Source: Arctopsyche grandis (Eukaryota > Arthropoda > Insecta > Trichoptera > Hydropsychidae). Taken from it: DNA of 64,000 nt. Positions 26,901 to 43,400 of the stretch are shown in pieces. Position numbers and translations under genes: made by a program. Within the stretch, counting starts at the first letter, position 1; each line of letters starts with the position of its first letter. The notes beneath the pieces were generated by a model. It saw only the letters and a program-made list of their open reading frames with translations, was not told where the DNA came from and searched no databases. The DNA is taken from positions 2,046,001 to 2,110,000 of the forward strand of contig NC_135355.1 in assembly GCF_051622035.1 (NCBI RefSeq). The letters run 5' to 3'.

Positions 26901-29900
26901 TGATTTTTTTCACCGCCAAGTCTCATCCGTAAGGTAAAGATATAAATATGACATTGGATATGCTATTCGTGTAAAATTATCATTTTTCCGAAAGAAATGG
27001 CTGCTCTTTGCGAGTACAAACATTGAATAAATAGAAATAAGCTCGGTGCGACTTGTCAACGTCAAATACTAAATACTCACTACACGTACGTGTATAATAA
27101 TATGTCTATAAATTTATCTCCCCTTTACGCCCTATCTAAGTTTTAACAAAATATCTAACAATCATTAATTATTCATGAAATGCAATATTTATAAAAATAA
27201 ATAACAGAAAATATGTGAAACATTTTTAAACATGTACTCTTTAATCTAAAAGACATAAAGTTGGGAAGCAAAATAAGGGACGTATATATATTTTTTATTT
27301 TTATATATGTATTACTGAGAGAGAGTGTGCATGCACTTTACTTTCCTTTGGGTGTGCATGCACCAAAAGGGTGATCTTCTTAAAGCGTCAGGGCGTATCT
27401 ATGTATTCTATATCTATGATTCTAAGAATTCATTATTGTTATTGTCAATTTCCCCCGTTTAGATATGTACATCACATTGGCACCCGGCTGAAAAATATTT
27501 CCCGAGGGGAAACCACATAAGATAGTGGCCATGGTATCACTCTATCATACCAATAAAAAGTAATGAACAATCATTGTGCGTTGAGTGAAATGTTTGTGAA
27601 CCAGCGAAGTAGACAGTTGCGGGTCCCACGCGAGGCCACCGGCCAACTGACAAAAATAGACCCACGGGCACCAGTTCTATTTTGTAATTCAAAAATTTAC
27701 ATCAATCCACAAACACTAGCAATGCTCACAAATTAATTATGTCACCAGATCCATTGGACTGTGGCGATATCGGTCACACACCGAGATAATTATAATCATA
27801 ACACGCTCGTTCTCTTTGATCACTCCGATGGAAATTATCGATTCGTTAGATTCGATTCTCGAATGCCGTGGAATTGTATATACGAACTTGAACTTGTCCG
27901 TCATTATGGTTCTTTGGCAGCTTCCTTCCTTCGCAAGAATATAGGATTCTTTTAGCAAATTCCAAAGCTATTTTCGGTCGATATTATAACACGCCTATGA
28001 CGAAATTTTCCGTTGGTTTAAATATTCAGCTGTCCAATATCCCACGAGTATCTTCCTAAACCTAATGGATTGGCTCGCCAATATTTTTTCAGGAAAAGTG
28101 TAAAATATATGCTCAATGTTTGATCGATCTGGACAACAGGTTTCAGATGGATCTTCTAATAAAGAAGACATATTTAGTAGTATTTTCATTATTTTCAACG
28201 ATTCTACTGAGATTTACTATGTAAATACCTACATATGTTTGTAAACGAACAATAACAGTAAGTTTGTGTGATTTATTTTATACAACCAAGGACATGTTTT
28301 CATGTATTTTAAGAATATAAATTGAGATTTGTTATTTGTTTATTTTGTTTGGTTTGTTTATTAGATATGAAAAGTATTGTTTGACATGTTAGTCAAGTCT
28401 GATTTTTTAAAGGTTGTGGCTATTTTCAGGTACTATATCTGCGAATTATTGGCTATTTGCAGGTACTATATCTGCGACAGGCGCAAAGCCTTCTGCGCAT
28501 GCGCGTGAACTGTCACTGTCAGCGTGTTTACTGTTAAAATTTTGTTTTAAACCTCTTAAAATTTAGTTCGAACTCGTAAAGTGACGTAGAGTAAAACATA
28601 TAAACCAAATTAGTTAATATTATTAATTTTTAGAAAATTATTATCATATACAACGTATAATACCTACATACAAGTACAAGCCGCGAACTAGCTAAATGAT
28701 ATAAATCTATTATAATAACGTGCAAAATTTATTTGCCTCATGTATAATGAACGATTGATTAAACAAGTCTGGCATATATTAAATGTAAGAAATTATAATC
28801 GGATTATAAGTTCACGCGCCTGTTGCAGATATAGTACCTGCAAATAGCCAATGATTCACAGATATAGTATCTGCAAATAGCCAATGATTCACATATATAG
28901 TACCTGCAAATAGCCACAACCTTTTTTAAAAATAATATTTGACATATCCTAATGTTTTTAAATTGACGCAAATTGTGTCAAACAAGTGTCACTAACTAGA
29001 ATATACCCACCCGTGTACTTTTTTTTTTAAGATAAGAATCTAAAATTACAATCAATCATGTCTATTTCATATACAATGGCATTATCGAACTTCACGAAGT
29101 TAATCTAATATATAATTTCGGAAGAGACTTTGTATATACATATGTATATATGTTTGTTTGTTTGGTTCGTAGAGTCCGTGACGTTCAATTTAATAAAAAA
29201 ACAAATGAATTTAATAAAATGTTTACTATTAGATTGGCCATGTTTAAGCCGTTTATATTACAAATACCGAGCGAAGCCGGGTAAAAACACTAGTGTTATT
29301 ATTAGTCACCGGATCCAGAAGGTGCCGCGTATTGTTCAAAGGTTGTAAATGCATTGTTAAAGGTTTGCCGAACCTTTTTTACAAAGGATTTACAACAATG
29401 GAACAATGGATAGGACTTTGACTATCCGGTGTCTAGTTATTATAAAGAAAACTTCAGTTCACTATATAACTTAATTCAGGACAGTGAAATTCATTAACAA
29501 GTAAACTTCACAAGATTGCTCTGTTGGAAAAATGATTTTATTTAGAATCTCGACTGTAACTCTTATTTATAAAAAAAATAAAGTAAAAATATATGGATCG
29601 TGTTCAAAACACCGGACTAATAGCGAAAGTTATGCATTTCCGCATTGAACAAAAGCGCCGTTGTAGGCACACAAGGCTCTTATGAATTTAAACATTAAAA
29701 TCCACAATTTTTTTTCATTGTGGCTTATAAAAAATATTTAAATCAACAAACATCATCAATTTTTAACAAATTTTGAGGGCTTAATTTTTTTAATAGCAAT
29801 CTATAATTCGTCATATATTATTCTGCGTGTCTTTCTGTGTATCTGAGATAACGCTCATCGTACTATAATAGTCGTTTCGATTCGACATACATATGTACTA

Positions 29901-31299
29901 CATACATACGAATATAATAACTAGACTGCGGATAGACACAGTGCTTTTTCCAGGAATCGGGGCGGTTTGGCTATATTTACAAAGCTAGAGTACAAAAAAA
30001 AAAGGTTGGGTGAACCTTTTACAACAATTGAACAATAGCATTTACAACAATTGAACAATAAACGGCGCGCTGTGGATCCGGCCTTTAATAATAACAAAAG
30101 AAAAAACTTCTATATATGTATACTGTTTGTTACCAATGTTTTCTCTAGGCTAATAGACGGCACTAAGTCTCTGAGCATTTACCGCCATCTAATGAAAATT
30201 TATTTAATTAATAAATTAATTATTTTTTCTATTGTTTACAGTAGCTTTTACAGTTTTTTTTTAATATGAATATTAAATTAAATATATTTAAAAGAGTATT
30301 TTAAAAAAATTCGACCGCGTGCGGATCGAACACAGGACACATTCCTATTATTATTTTTTTTTATTTAATAACTTAATATGCCAACACCCATGCCATGATA
30401 CAACCCTAGTATAATAGCATATTGAGTAACTAACTGAAAAAAAGGCACTTGTAAATGATACCTCATGTCAAGATGACATTTGACGTGTGCGAATTAATCA
30501 GAGTCTATTTGTGTTGGGCAAATCTGGGATTTACATAAGATAATACCTACTACTGAACTAAACTGTTTTAGAACGCTCCCGTCTATTGGCTAAAAGCTTT
30601 CATATTTGCACTCGTTCCACAAATCTACACCAATCACCAAAATCAATTCCGAACTCTATTTATTTTGATAAATCATAATTCACTCTATTTAATTTATTAT
30701 CCGTACGGGCCACGCACTTATTTGTTGGTTTATTAAGGGAAAACACTGTTCATTGTACGTTGTACTTTTATGGTAGGGGGAATTCATTACATCCGGGGCA
30801 CGTTTTCAGGTGATCGATAAACAAAAATAGGGCGAAAGTCTCATAGCACACGAGGCGAGTTTTCCGCCGATTTTCCACTCACCAGGTCTTTGTGCAGTTC
30901 TTTGGATATCGTCGGCGATATTTTAGTGGTGCCGACGAATATGAAAAATATTCCTAGTAGGATGGAGAGACTTTTTAGCACTACTGAAGCCATCGTTCCC
31001 GGTTTAGTGAAGAGACGTGTGGCCGCGGCGCCTATCGACCGACAACGCAGACATTGACGCCGACGCGCACGCTCTCAATGTATGTACATACATATATACA
31101 TTACATCCCCATCCAAACATCCAATTTCATTATTTGTACACATCGACTGTCGGAAAATACTCTAACTGATTGATTGCCGTGTATTTGAATGTGAAATTAT
31201 GCCGAGAATGTTGAAAAATCTAAGCCTGGTCGAAAATAGTCGAAAACTACAGTCAAAAACGCAATCTGTCAAGGGTACGCGTTGATATAATATAATATC

Positions 31300-31404
<105 letters not shown>

Positions 31405-34400
31405 CCAGCAGTTTGGCTTAGTGGTAGCGTATATATTTAGCACCACTGAGGTCAAAGGTTCGAGTCCTCGCCACTGCTGGTTAGATTTGTATAGAATAAT
31501 GAATTAAAACTCGTATTGGTCCTTTCTAAACTATAGTTTCAATTTGATTATTCTGTAGTTTTTCCGGCCAATTCATAATGTTATCAAAATCATCGCTGTC
31601 TGTGGTCTCCACTGCATTTATTGAAATGTCTAATTCTCTTTCAGACATTTCATCCCGTTCAGTTACACTTTCAGCAACAGACCGCTCGTCGATTATAATT
31701 TCATTCTCACGCCCACCCAACAAATTATGTAGCGTTTTTAGGTTTTTAATTTGCTCTTTCAACCTCTTTTCTCGGTTTTTTTTTATTTTGCCAACCGGAC
31801 AATTGACGCTTTCTTTTTTGAGCTAGTTTTGGCACCTCTGAGCCAAGCAATGCTTGCACAGGCCACGCGCCGGCCTTGAATATACCACTAAGCCAGCAGT
31901 TTGGCTTAGTGGTAGCGTATATATTTAGCACCACTGAGGTCAAAGGTTCGAGTCCTCGCCACTGCTGGTTAGATTTGGGGGTTTTGTGACTCCAAATCGA
32001 TCGTTTCTCTATCAGAGTTTGCCAATTTTATCTGATCATTGCTGTAACGGTTCCTGAAAAATGGTATTAGATCTAATCCTGTTGTCACAAAATCTGCCTG
32101 TGTATAATTTGTAACAATTATACACAGTAATCTGAAATCTATGGATATCTCTATAGACATCTCTATAATTTCGTATTTATTATATGTATAAAAAAAAATC
32201 TAAAAATAATCCATAGATGTCTCTATGATTATTATTTCTGATTAATTGTTATATGCTATATATTCTGATTGTTTATGTATGTATTACTGTATTTCTGATT
32301 TCTGATTGTTTATGTATTCTGTATTTCGTTAACGTACACCCGTCGCATTGGAGCAAATCTGTAATGGCGAGTGTATATTGATTTGTAACAATAAAATATA
32401 TATATACATATATTATATCAACGCCTAGCGTTTGGCTTAATGGTAGCGTATATATTTAGCACCACTGCGATCGATGGTTCGACTCGTCAAACTGCTGGTT
32501 AGATTTGGGGGTTTTGTGACTCCAAATCGATCGTTTCTCTATCAGAGTTTGACAATTTTATCTGATCATTGTTGAAACTGTTCCTGAAAATTGGTATTAG
32601 ATCATTTCCTGTTGTCACAAAATCTGCCTGTGTATAATTTGTAACAATTATACACAGTAATCTGAAATCTATGGATATCTCTATAGACATCTCTATAATT
32701 TCGTATTTATTATATGTATAAAAATTGTATACAAAAAAAAAATCTAAAAATAATCCATAGATGTCTCTATGATTATTATTTCTGATTAATTGTTATATGC
32801 TATATATTCTGATTGTGCACAAAATCTAAAAATAATCCATAGATGTCTCTATGATTATTATTTCTGTAATTGATTAATTCAATATTGTATTCTATGTCGG
32901 TTTTCGTACACTCGTTGCATTGGAGCGATCTGTAATGACGAGTGTGCATTAATTGTAATAAAAAAAATAAAAATAAGTTCATTGCTAATAATATCAGATT
33001 TTGAATTAATTAAATATTAATTTGAAGATCGGGTCTTTTCAGTAGATTGTTTAAAAATACAAAAAATCCCACATCTTTGAATAATCGTTTAACTGTTCAA
33101 ATCTAAGATCATTTTTTTAGGAATATAATTGCACGTAATCAGTTAGAATCTTCCAGCGATATATTGAAGCTGAAAAGAGTGAAAACAATCTTTTGTGATG
33201 TTACAGAAGTTTGTGATGTTACAGAAGATTTCGCAGCGTCGTATAGCACGAGATTTAAATGGTGACTGCCACATGGAAACGTTAATTATAATACAAAAGG
33301 GGATGCACCTACTCCCATTGATTAGAATTTGCCAAATGTTTAAGTTTAGAAAGTAGAGGCGCCTTTGGCGCTCTAATCTAAAATTTTGTAGGGCTTTTGG
33401 CACTCTAATTTAATATTTAAAGCACCTTTGGCGTATCGAGCGGCGCCCTAATTTATTTGGCGCGTTGGGCCCCACCCGATCCAGTCCCCCCTTAAAACCG
33501 GCACTACATACATATGTACGTCACAGCTAAACCACTGCCAAAACGTATATACGAATACAATAACAAAAACAAAACTTCTATATATAATTTTCACTATTTC
33601 CTACCAATGTTTCTTCTTGGCAGAGAATTTACCGCCATCTATTGAAAATTTATTTAATTAATTGATTTTTCTATCGGTGTTTTATATTGTTTATATGTAG
33701 GTAGGTAGGTAGTTTTTACTTTTTTTCATATTAAACAATTAAATATATTTCCAAGGTGTTTGAAAAAAATCTGACCGCATGCGAATCAAACACAGGACCG
33801 ACACATTACTTTTATTTAATAACTTAATATGCCAACAGCCATGCAATGATATTTCATCGGGTACAACACTAGTATATTATATCAGCTTGCAGTACGTCTC
33901 GGTGGTTGCGTTTATGTTAAACACAGGGTTCGATCCTGTGCTAATCTTTAATGCTGCTGGTCAAACTTGGATATTTGTGACTCCAAGTCGATCGTTTCCT
34001 ATCGATTTCATTGTTGAAACGGTTCCTCTATTAAATTGGCTAAAAACCCATCCTACTCACTATGTCACCACTATTTGAGTATGATTTATGTACAAAATTC
34101 ATAGATGTCTCGTTAATTTCGATTTTTCAGTGTCTCGTAATTCAGTGACTTAAAAATGCTGCATTGTTTATAATTGGCTAGGAAGGCGCATTGGGGTTTA
34201 CCTGTTAGGTACATACATACATATATACCACTGGTTTATTTGTATTCGTACAAATAAAGATTTCCACTTGAAAATGGAAATGGGTTTTTTTATTTTCTCG
34301 TGTACTTTATATATTTATATTTACTAGATACTTGTAGATTATTTATTCACATCAGTATTTAAAATATTTTGAAGGGAAACATAATTCGCTTACATGAACA

Positions 34401-37400
34401 TTTTTTGACAAGTAAGTCATCACATAATTTAATATGCCAAAAATTAGTCTATTAACGTTACCAATAGGTAGATAGCTATTAATAATTACAATATTATAGA
34501 TTAAATAAAATGGGGAAAAGGCATTAGTAATGCTCGATAAGTAATACTTTTGGACCATGGAGAACTGTCACTTTTGACAGACGCTTTAGGTTAGGTTTAA
34601 TGTTATGTGTTTTGAATTTGTTTTCATGTTGTAATTTTTGTTTATTCATTCAAATCTTCTTTTTTTATATCTAACGAAGTATTTGTGGCAATAATTGCAT
34701 AATTTTAAGTCTTAAGTTGCTCTATAATGTAATTTTTGTTTCAGATTTTTTTATATATAATTTTACGTAATGAATTTTCTTCAAGAAATTCTGATTTGAT
34801 TGTAAAATGAAAGAATGGATATTCTGGAAAAACCTGACGAAAGTGACTGCTGCGGTTCTGGATGTACTCCGTGCATATTAGATGTTTACGAAGCAGAAAT
34901 TAATAAAAGAAATAAAAAACAAACAGCTAAGTTCGGATCAAAAAATGTGCTATCCACCATAAAATATACAATATTTAAAGTGGCATTCATTGAACGAATT
35001 CAAGATCATGTTTTATTAACATTTGACTACGTATTTGAGGGTAATAATCCTGAGAAGTCAAAGAGTTGTCTTAAATTTAATCCTGGACAGTATTTCATAA
35101 TAAGAACTTCAAACCCCGATGACAAATCATCACACTTTACAAGACCTTACACGCCCATTGGATCACCTAATCCAATTTTTTTTAACAACAAAATTTCAAG
35201 TAAAGAATTATCTGGTAATTTGTTTTTTCAAATCATCGTGAAAATATACAAAGATGGGTTGATGACACAGTATTTAGAAAATCTTCAAATCGGTGATATC
35301 ACAATGTGGAGAGGACCATATGGCAGCTTTGAATACAAGATGAATAATGCTAAAGACATTTTGATGATTTGTCAGGGTACGGCTATCGCACCCATGTTTG
35401 CAATAATAAATGAGATCATCAACAACGACGAAGATGAAACCAGAATTATGTTGTATTACTATTGTAAAAATATAAAAAATGTTATATTTAGAAATGAATT
35501 ATATGAATTTAAACAAGCGTGGAACTTTTCATATCAAGTTTTTTTATCGGAATATTCAACTGATGACAAAAATGCATTGAAATACAAAGAGTGTATTAAT
35601 AACAGACGACTCGACGGTAAAGATGTTCAATGTTATTTAAGCGATAAAAATAATGTTAACATTCTCATAGCTGGCTCTGAAAGCTTTATGTTGAATTTTG
35701 ATACCATTGTAAAGAGATGTAATGTAAGCGATGATAGTATATTTTTATTTAAATGAAAATATGTAAATATAAATGTTATGTTGTTACAAATGTGTTTTAA
35801 TTTTTAAATTGATGATTAATATGTTCATTTTAGGCTTATATCTTATGTTTCATTGAAAATTTATTTTTTTTAAATTCTATTAAAACAGGCTTTTTGTTAT
35901 TTATTGAAAAATCAACAGACCAGATGTAGAAATGCATAAAAATAGAGAATAAATGTAACAAAATAAAACAACATCTGAGCCCAATTATAGATTTTTCCAA
36001 ATTACATAAAATGGTACATAGAGACAAACAAATGAAAAAGAAAAGAATAAAAACTAAAACATGACTATATAGAACAGTGATATATATTGGATAAATATCA
36101 TATTATAGAATAGGATCAATCAATCAAGACTCCTGATGGCAATCCTGAATTGATGCAAGGAAATACCGAATAGATCAACGCCATTCAGCTCCCCGTTAAA
36201 CATACGATAAACACGCTGTAGATAGGATTATTTTAGCTAATTGGTTTTGAAAGGATTACGTGAAAAGAGTGCAACGTGTCTAGAATACCTAACTGGGATC
36301 CTGAAACCAACCTTACTGAGTAAATAGGGACAATCAAGGAAACCATTTAGGAGCTTAAAAAGGGATGTAGCATCAGTGAGTCGTCGCCTGACAGAAAGAT
36401 TGTTAAAGGATAGGAGTATTGAAATATCGGGAACAGTAGTATGGGCGTAGATACATAGAAAAACGGTAGCGTTATGTTATGTAGCGTATTGTTATGAATC
36501 ATAAACTTATGATTGAGGTGTCTTATTTTAAAACCAGAAACGTTTTATATGTACAGGTGATAGTGAATGTAAATCTTAATACAATTTACAAATTTTATCT
36601 GATTATTTTATTTGTTTATGCGAATCTCTACAACCTTACCATATCATTTCTCAATTAGTCTTATGAAGAAAAATCAATATAAAAGGAATTGAATTCTATA
36701 TGGAGAAATAATGGGTGACCGTAAAAAAGTTGAAAATGTTCGTTTACCATACATACATATGAAAAACGATTAGTATATATATCAGTGGCGTGCAGTAAAA
36801 CTCTCTTTCACCCCGTCGTACATCCTCATTTAATTTGCGCGAGCAGGATACAACAGGAACAAGAGGAACATGCTTTTCCCCCGTATCCTGTGTGCGCACA
36901 TTAAACAAGGCTGTATGACAAAAAGAGAGATAATTTCACCGCATGCCACTGATATATATTATATATACATAGTACCATTTACCATGCACCCTTTTTTTTG
37001 ATCTTTCGACTTAAGATCTTTGGATTTTCGATCTTTGCCTCCCGATATTTGCTTTTTCGACCTTTTCACTTTCGGTGCCGTGAGGTAGACCCAGAAATAA
37101 TATGTAGATAAATTATGTAGTCGGAGTTGTTGACATTTGCACGTGCTTTAAGAGGGCTGGACACCAGCACATTGTCCATAAAAACGTATTACACTTCTCC
37201 CTTCCTCAATTAGGGAGAAAACTGGAGACACTTCTCCCTTCCTCAACGGAGGAGAAAATTGGAGAATACGAAACTTCGATTTTGCCGATTTAAAATACGT
37301 ATTATCTGGTCGAAGCGCAACTGTCGCATTGGCTACGTCCACACTACCGATATCTACACCCGATATTTGCGAATTTTTCCATAACCAGTTCCTAAATAGC

Positions 37401-40400
37401 AACCACAGGTTGCAATATGGGATCTGGATATGGAAAATTTGAGAATATCGGGTGTAGATATCGGTAGTGTGGACGTAGCCAATCGCTCAATATATATATC
37501 GAATTAAGGAACGGCAACAAAATTAAGGTTTCGGGTGTACAGCCCTCTTAATAAAACAAATAGGAAGGGGGCTAAAATTAAACAAATGCTCAGATTACTC
37601 TGTGTACATATAAATAATTTGTCCTCTATATCTCCTCATCGTTGATAATCAACGCCCAAGGCTGTCGACCCCTGGGCGAGCTTCCCGCGCATTTGATCCA
37701 TTCACGGCATTTTCATTTGACCCCTATAAAAACCACCCCTCAAACATATGTCGAATCAAAAATTAAAATCCAATTTTCCGATCGTCTATTAGTAATGTTG
37801 CTATCTCGCTCCGGCCACGCATTCCGAGATAACGAAACAAAAGGGGATTTATCAGGTTTTATACATATTTAATATTCGGCATTCGTTAGGTGTGGTTGGT
37901 AGCGGCTGACGCTTTCTTGTTGACAAGCAGAAGTTCGTTATGCTGTTTTCCTCGGCGTTAAATTTGAAACGGCAGCCTTGAGCCAATGGGATGCGAGCTT
38001 TTCTCCAGTGGTACATACATACATTATATTATAATGTACGCGTTGAGCTTACAATGCTTCACAAAGGAACGCGTCTACTACGTCTGCTCAAAAAGTATTC
38101 GGTTTGATTAGGTATAAAGCTTATGCAAAATTCAACTACAGTCAACTCTTCTTTAACACATTCAGCCCGGCGCATGATTTCATACATTTGCCCATGTGGC
38201 GGCACTGTCACGCGTATCGGCATCCAATTACGCGTGACGGCATTAAATCACTTTATTTATTTATTTATTTTATTAATTGAAAAATCAACAGACAGGATGT
38301 ACATAGATATGTATAAAAAAACAAATAGTAAATAAATAATATATGTAACATCCGAGTCCAATAATAGATTTTTACAAAAATGAAAAAGATAAATATAAGG
38401 AAAACAAATTAAAAAGTAAAGAATAAAGGCATGACAAAATATGTAGAACATTGCATAATTAAACTATAGTATTAAAATATTGGGAAAAGGTTATAAAATA
38501 GAATATAAGAAGAAATTGAAATTTACAAATATAAAACAAATGAAAAAGGTAAATACAAAATAAACAAATGAAAAGGAAAAGAAAAAAAGCTATAATATGA
38601 TTAAATAGCACATTACATAACTAAACTAAAGTATAAAAATATTGGAAATATTGGAAAAATAGAATAGGAGAAGAAATGAATCAATCGGTCAAGATTCTTT
38701 TGATGTTAGACCTGAATTGGTGTAGGGAAATACCAAATAGATCGACCTCATTCAGCTCTCCGTTAAACATACGATAAACGCGCTGCAGATAAGAATATTT
38801 TTGGGAATTAGTATTGAAAGGATCAAGTGAAAAGAGTGCAACGCGTCTAGAGTACCGAACTGGGATTCTGAAATTAACCTTATTCAGTAAATCAGAACAA
38901 TCAAGGAAACCATTTATGAGCTTAAAGAAGAATATAGCATCAGTATGTCGTCGCCTGACAGAAAGATTGTTAAAAGAAAGGATTTTTAAAATGTCGGAAA
39001 CAGTAGAATGGGTATAGGTAGGAAAAAGGTAGCGTAAGGATTTAATAAATTTGAGTTGAACTTTCTCAATACAATTAATATGGGATAAATAAAAAGGTGA
39101 CCAGATAATTGAGGCAAATTCAAGGTGAGACCTTACAAAGGAAAAATAAAGTAATTTAAGTACATAAGGATCATTAAAGGGTTTTGTTGAGCTTTATATA
39201 ATGAGTTGTCCCTAAATCTTTAAAATTTTATAGGAATTTTAGTGTTGGGGTGCTCAATGAAGTGGAACCGTAAAATTATAGTCTGCTATAGCACTATCCG
39301 CGTGGCCACCGGTGGTACGCGCCGGGTTGAACGTGTTAATACAGTAGATGGGCTCAGAAAAAAAGTAATAAACTTAAAAAAATAAACAATGAAAACTTAA
39401 ATAGGCGTTTCTAAACAATACACGAGACCAATATTGACTTGGCTTAGGGCGAAAACACACAGCGCGGGATGTGGTATGTGGAAGTACCTCTACATTTCTT
39501 AAAACCGTTATCGATCACTGTCAAGCAAGGATAAATACATGTATACAATTTTACCGAACACACCCAGGGGGTCTTTTTTGAAAGCTGTGTACTGGGCATC
39601 CCATGAATTTATTCAAGGGATGCACATTTTTTCGCACGTTTAAAAGTATATAAAAAAAAAATACGTACCACGTCCCGTCGTGTGTGATTTCGCCCTAAGT
39701 GGAATGTCTAAACAATAAAATGGCCTCGTTTAGGTGCAGCATAAGTAGGGTGACCATATTATATATAGTATAGACTCAAAATGGGTCCCTCTTACTTATA
39801 TAAAAAAAATGTGTCGCACGTCCAAAGATTTTATGATTTTCCTTCAAATAACCTTTTTTACATTTTTTTTCCAGAATGTACAATTCTTATGTAGGAACAG
39901 GGAGATAGAAACAAGATAAAAAAAGAATAGTATAATTCATAACGTTCATGCGCCACAGGCATGGTTTTTTCTAAAACGATATTTTTGGTTAACTGAAAAT
40001 TTTAATTTCTCTGTTAAAAAGTAATATCATTTTTACCAGAACGTACATTTTTTTAAAACAAGAAAATTAAAGGAGATAAAAAATTTAATATAATATAATA
40101 TTGTTTTTTTCAGTTATTCAATAATAATTATTTTTCAATTATTTAATAATAAGTAATAGCACAAAGCGATTTTTTTGTTTTAAGAAAAATGTAAAATGAA
40201 TGATATAATAAAATATTTAAATGCTACTTAAAAATGAATATATTTTTTGTAAATGTTTATTTATATCATAATTTTTCGGAAAAAAATAAATTTTGAAAAA
40301 TATAGAAATTTTTTTTCTGTGTATCAAAGAATTGAAAAAACGGGACAAACTAAACAATTTTATGAAAACGATGGAATGAACGCAAAGCAAGTAAAAACGG

Positions 40401-43400
40401 GACTGTCTCGGCAAAATGGGACGTGCGGTCACCCTAAGCGAAAGTAATCCTGTGTCACATTTTCTTACATTTATCATTTATATTTACGAAACCGATTTAT
40501 AACATGATAAGAGAGTTGACTGTAAACGAACATGTTTTGAAAAAATATCAAAAAACGTTGAAACGGACTTTCAAAATTTCAAAAATAAAAATTCCCCTTT
40601 TTCGATGTATAAAATAATTATAAAAGAAGTCAAGAAAAAAAAATGCCTGTAACCCTTCTTTCCGAGGGTTAAAGGCATAAAGGTATATGACCGCTATAGA
40701 CGTCGTGCGTAAAATATATGTAGTGCAAGTGGAGTGATTTACTGTGTAAAAAAATCTCAGCTGTTATTCGCTGTTAAAAAAAATACTTATCAGAATATGT
40801 ATATTTATGGTCGAAAACTGCAAAAAAAGTACCATTTTAGAGAGTTAGCGCGGGCAAAGGTTTAACGTATTATTTAAATGTCAAAATCAACACTATCAAT
40901 CAACCTTTAATGCGCTGCAGGCAAAGTTTTTTAAATAAAATTCTTTTGTTTGATAAAAAATAGCCTTGCTTAAATTACTTTATCCACCGTTTGCAGACTT
41001 GTTATTCAGAGTTGATTTTTAATCATTATTTTTTTTTATATATTCTTTTTATGATTTTCTCCAGAATCGGGGAAATTTGTTCCCTCTCATTGGCTATGTA
41101 TGGAGGCCTTCAGTCTTTGCAAAACTGCCCACGGTCTAAATTAAAATACAATAAGATCATTTATATAATACAACTAGCTGTATTACCCGGCTCCGCACGG
41201 TATTTGTAATATAAACCGCTTAAACAGGACTAATCTAATAGTAAACATTTTATTAATTTATTTGAATAGTTTTATTTATATAAATTTATTTGAATACTCA
41301 TTTGTTTTTTTTATTAAATTGACTGTCACGAACAAACCAACATATATAGTAAGTCTCTTATAAAAAATTATATGTATACCAGAATCCGACAATTGCGCCC
41401 CCCGCGGCTGCGCCCCCTGGAGCATCGCCGTCGGCACCTTTCAAAAAATCGAATTATTTATTTGATGACGTCATGGATCTCTTTCCAAATTATATATTAG
41501 ATAAGATGGTTCCAAATTGGAAATTGCAGACATCTGCATATAGTAGACAAACAAATACAGAAACATTTATCTTTATGCGTAAAAAAAATACAATTGAAAA
41601 TCAGTAATTAAGTATACGTATTTTTTCTTGTATGTATGTATATGTATATGTAAAAACCTGTTCAGTGTAATTAGTGAAATACGACTTCGTAAGATAAAAG
41701 CTCGAAATTTAGGTGGAGAACAGGGGCAGGATTATCCATAGAAACTTCGGTACTGCTACACCCCAACACAAACCGGTTTTTGTACGAAGTAACTATGATA
41801 AAATGCAGCATATATTCCTAAAAGCATTTTTCACAAGACGCCACTGATAAAGAAACTCTCGATATTCCAAAGCCCATCTAAATTACATTACTTACATACG
41901 TTATTTAATAATTACAGTGAATAAAGCGTGTTTTAAATCGCAATGTTATTTCATATTCAGTTAAATTCGATCAGCTAAATATAAATTTTTTGGATAAAAA
42001 ATGTGCGATTTACAATTTTAATATTTTAGTAATATTAAAATTAATAATAAAATCCAGGGCTGGTCGCAGTAGCTTACATAGCTAGGAATTTTAGGCACTC
42101 ATGCAAAACATTTAGGGCGAAAACATACAGCGATGTACGGCACACCGCTTGCATAGCTCCTCGCCGTGGGTGGTCTCCTACATTTCTTCAAATATGGGAT
42201 ATATATCGTTATCGATCACTGTTAGGTAAGGATAAACACAAGCATACAATTTGACCAAAAAAAGGTCCAGAGGATTTATTGTGGGGCGGGGCATGCCGGG
42301 CGTCCCACGAATGGCCGGCACGGCACTGAATGGCACTAATAATTTTTTTCACATGTTTAAAAGTATCTAAAAAAAACCACGTGCCACATTCACCGCTGTG
42401 TGATTTCCCCCTTAATCTCTATTGGAATCAGACGGCCATAGTACGCGTCGAACGTGACACAACAGAGTGCGTAAGAATATTGAAGGGAGTTCGTCAAGGA
42501 TATGTGCTCTCACCGCTACTGTTTAATTTATATTCCGAAAATATTATTGCTGAAGCCTTGGAAGACACGGATTCCGGAATTGCAATAAATGGCATAGTCA
42601 TCAATAACATTCGGTACGTGGATGACACTGTACTACTGACCACTAACTTCAACGAATTAAACACTAGACACTAGAGCTCTTAGATGATATTCACGCAAAA
42701 CGTCAAAATGTCAAGTCGACGCAAAATACGGTCAACTATCTAATAAAAATTAATTTTTAGATTAAAAATTAATTTAAAAAAATAACAACGTGGTGGAAAT
42801 AGTAGATAGTTTCAGATATCTTGGGTGCTATCTGGGTGAAACGTGTGAAAGTAAACAGGAAATTCGCGTTAGAGTGGAGCAAGCAAGAGCTGCATTCTTA
42901 AAATTAAAATTGTCGGAGTGCTATAGTGATCTCAGTATAGCACTCGGACATAGATTTCTACGATGCTACGTTTTCAGCATCCTTCTGTATGGGACAGAAG
43001 CATGGACCCTGACAGATGCCACTTGCAAAAAACTACAGGCCTTTGAGATGTGGACATACAGAAAGATGCTGAATATCTCATGGATGGCACGTCGTACCAA
43101 TTCCGAAGTGCTGGCCCTGATGGTAAAGCATGTCAAAGTGCTCAAAAGTGTGAAAAGGCGTAAATTGGAGTACTTTGGACATGTGATGCGGAACGAGAAA
43201 TGTAATAATTATTGGTCGGAATCTGAAGGGGCCGGAAACGTGCCGCCTATTGTTCCATTGTTGTAAATCCTTTGTAAAAAAGGTTCGGCAAACCTTTAAC
43301 AATGCATTTACAATCTTTGAACAATAAACAGCCCCTTCAGATTCCGGGCTCTAGTAATAATCCAGGCGGAAAATATCTTGGATAAAGAATCTTCGGCAAT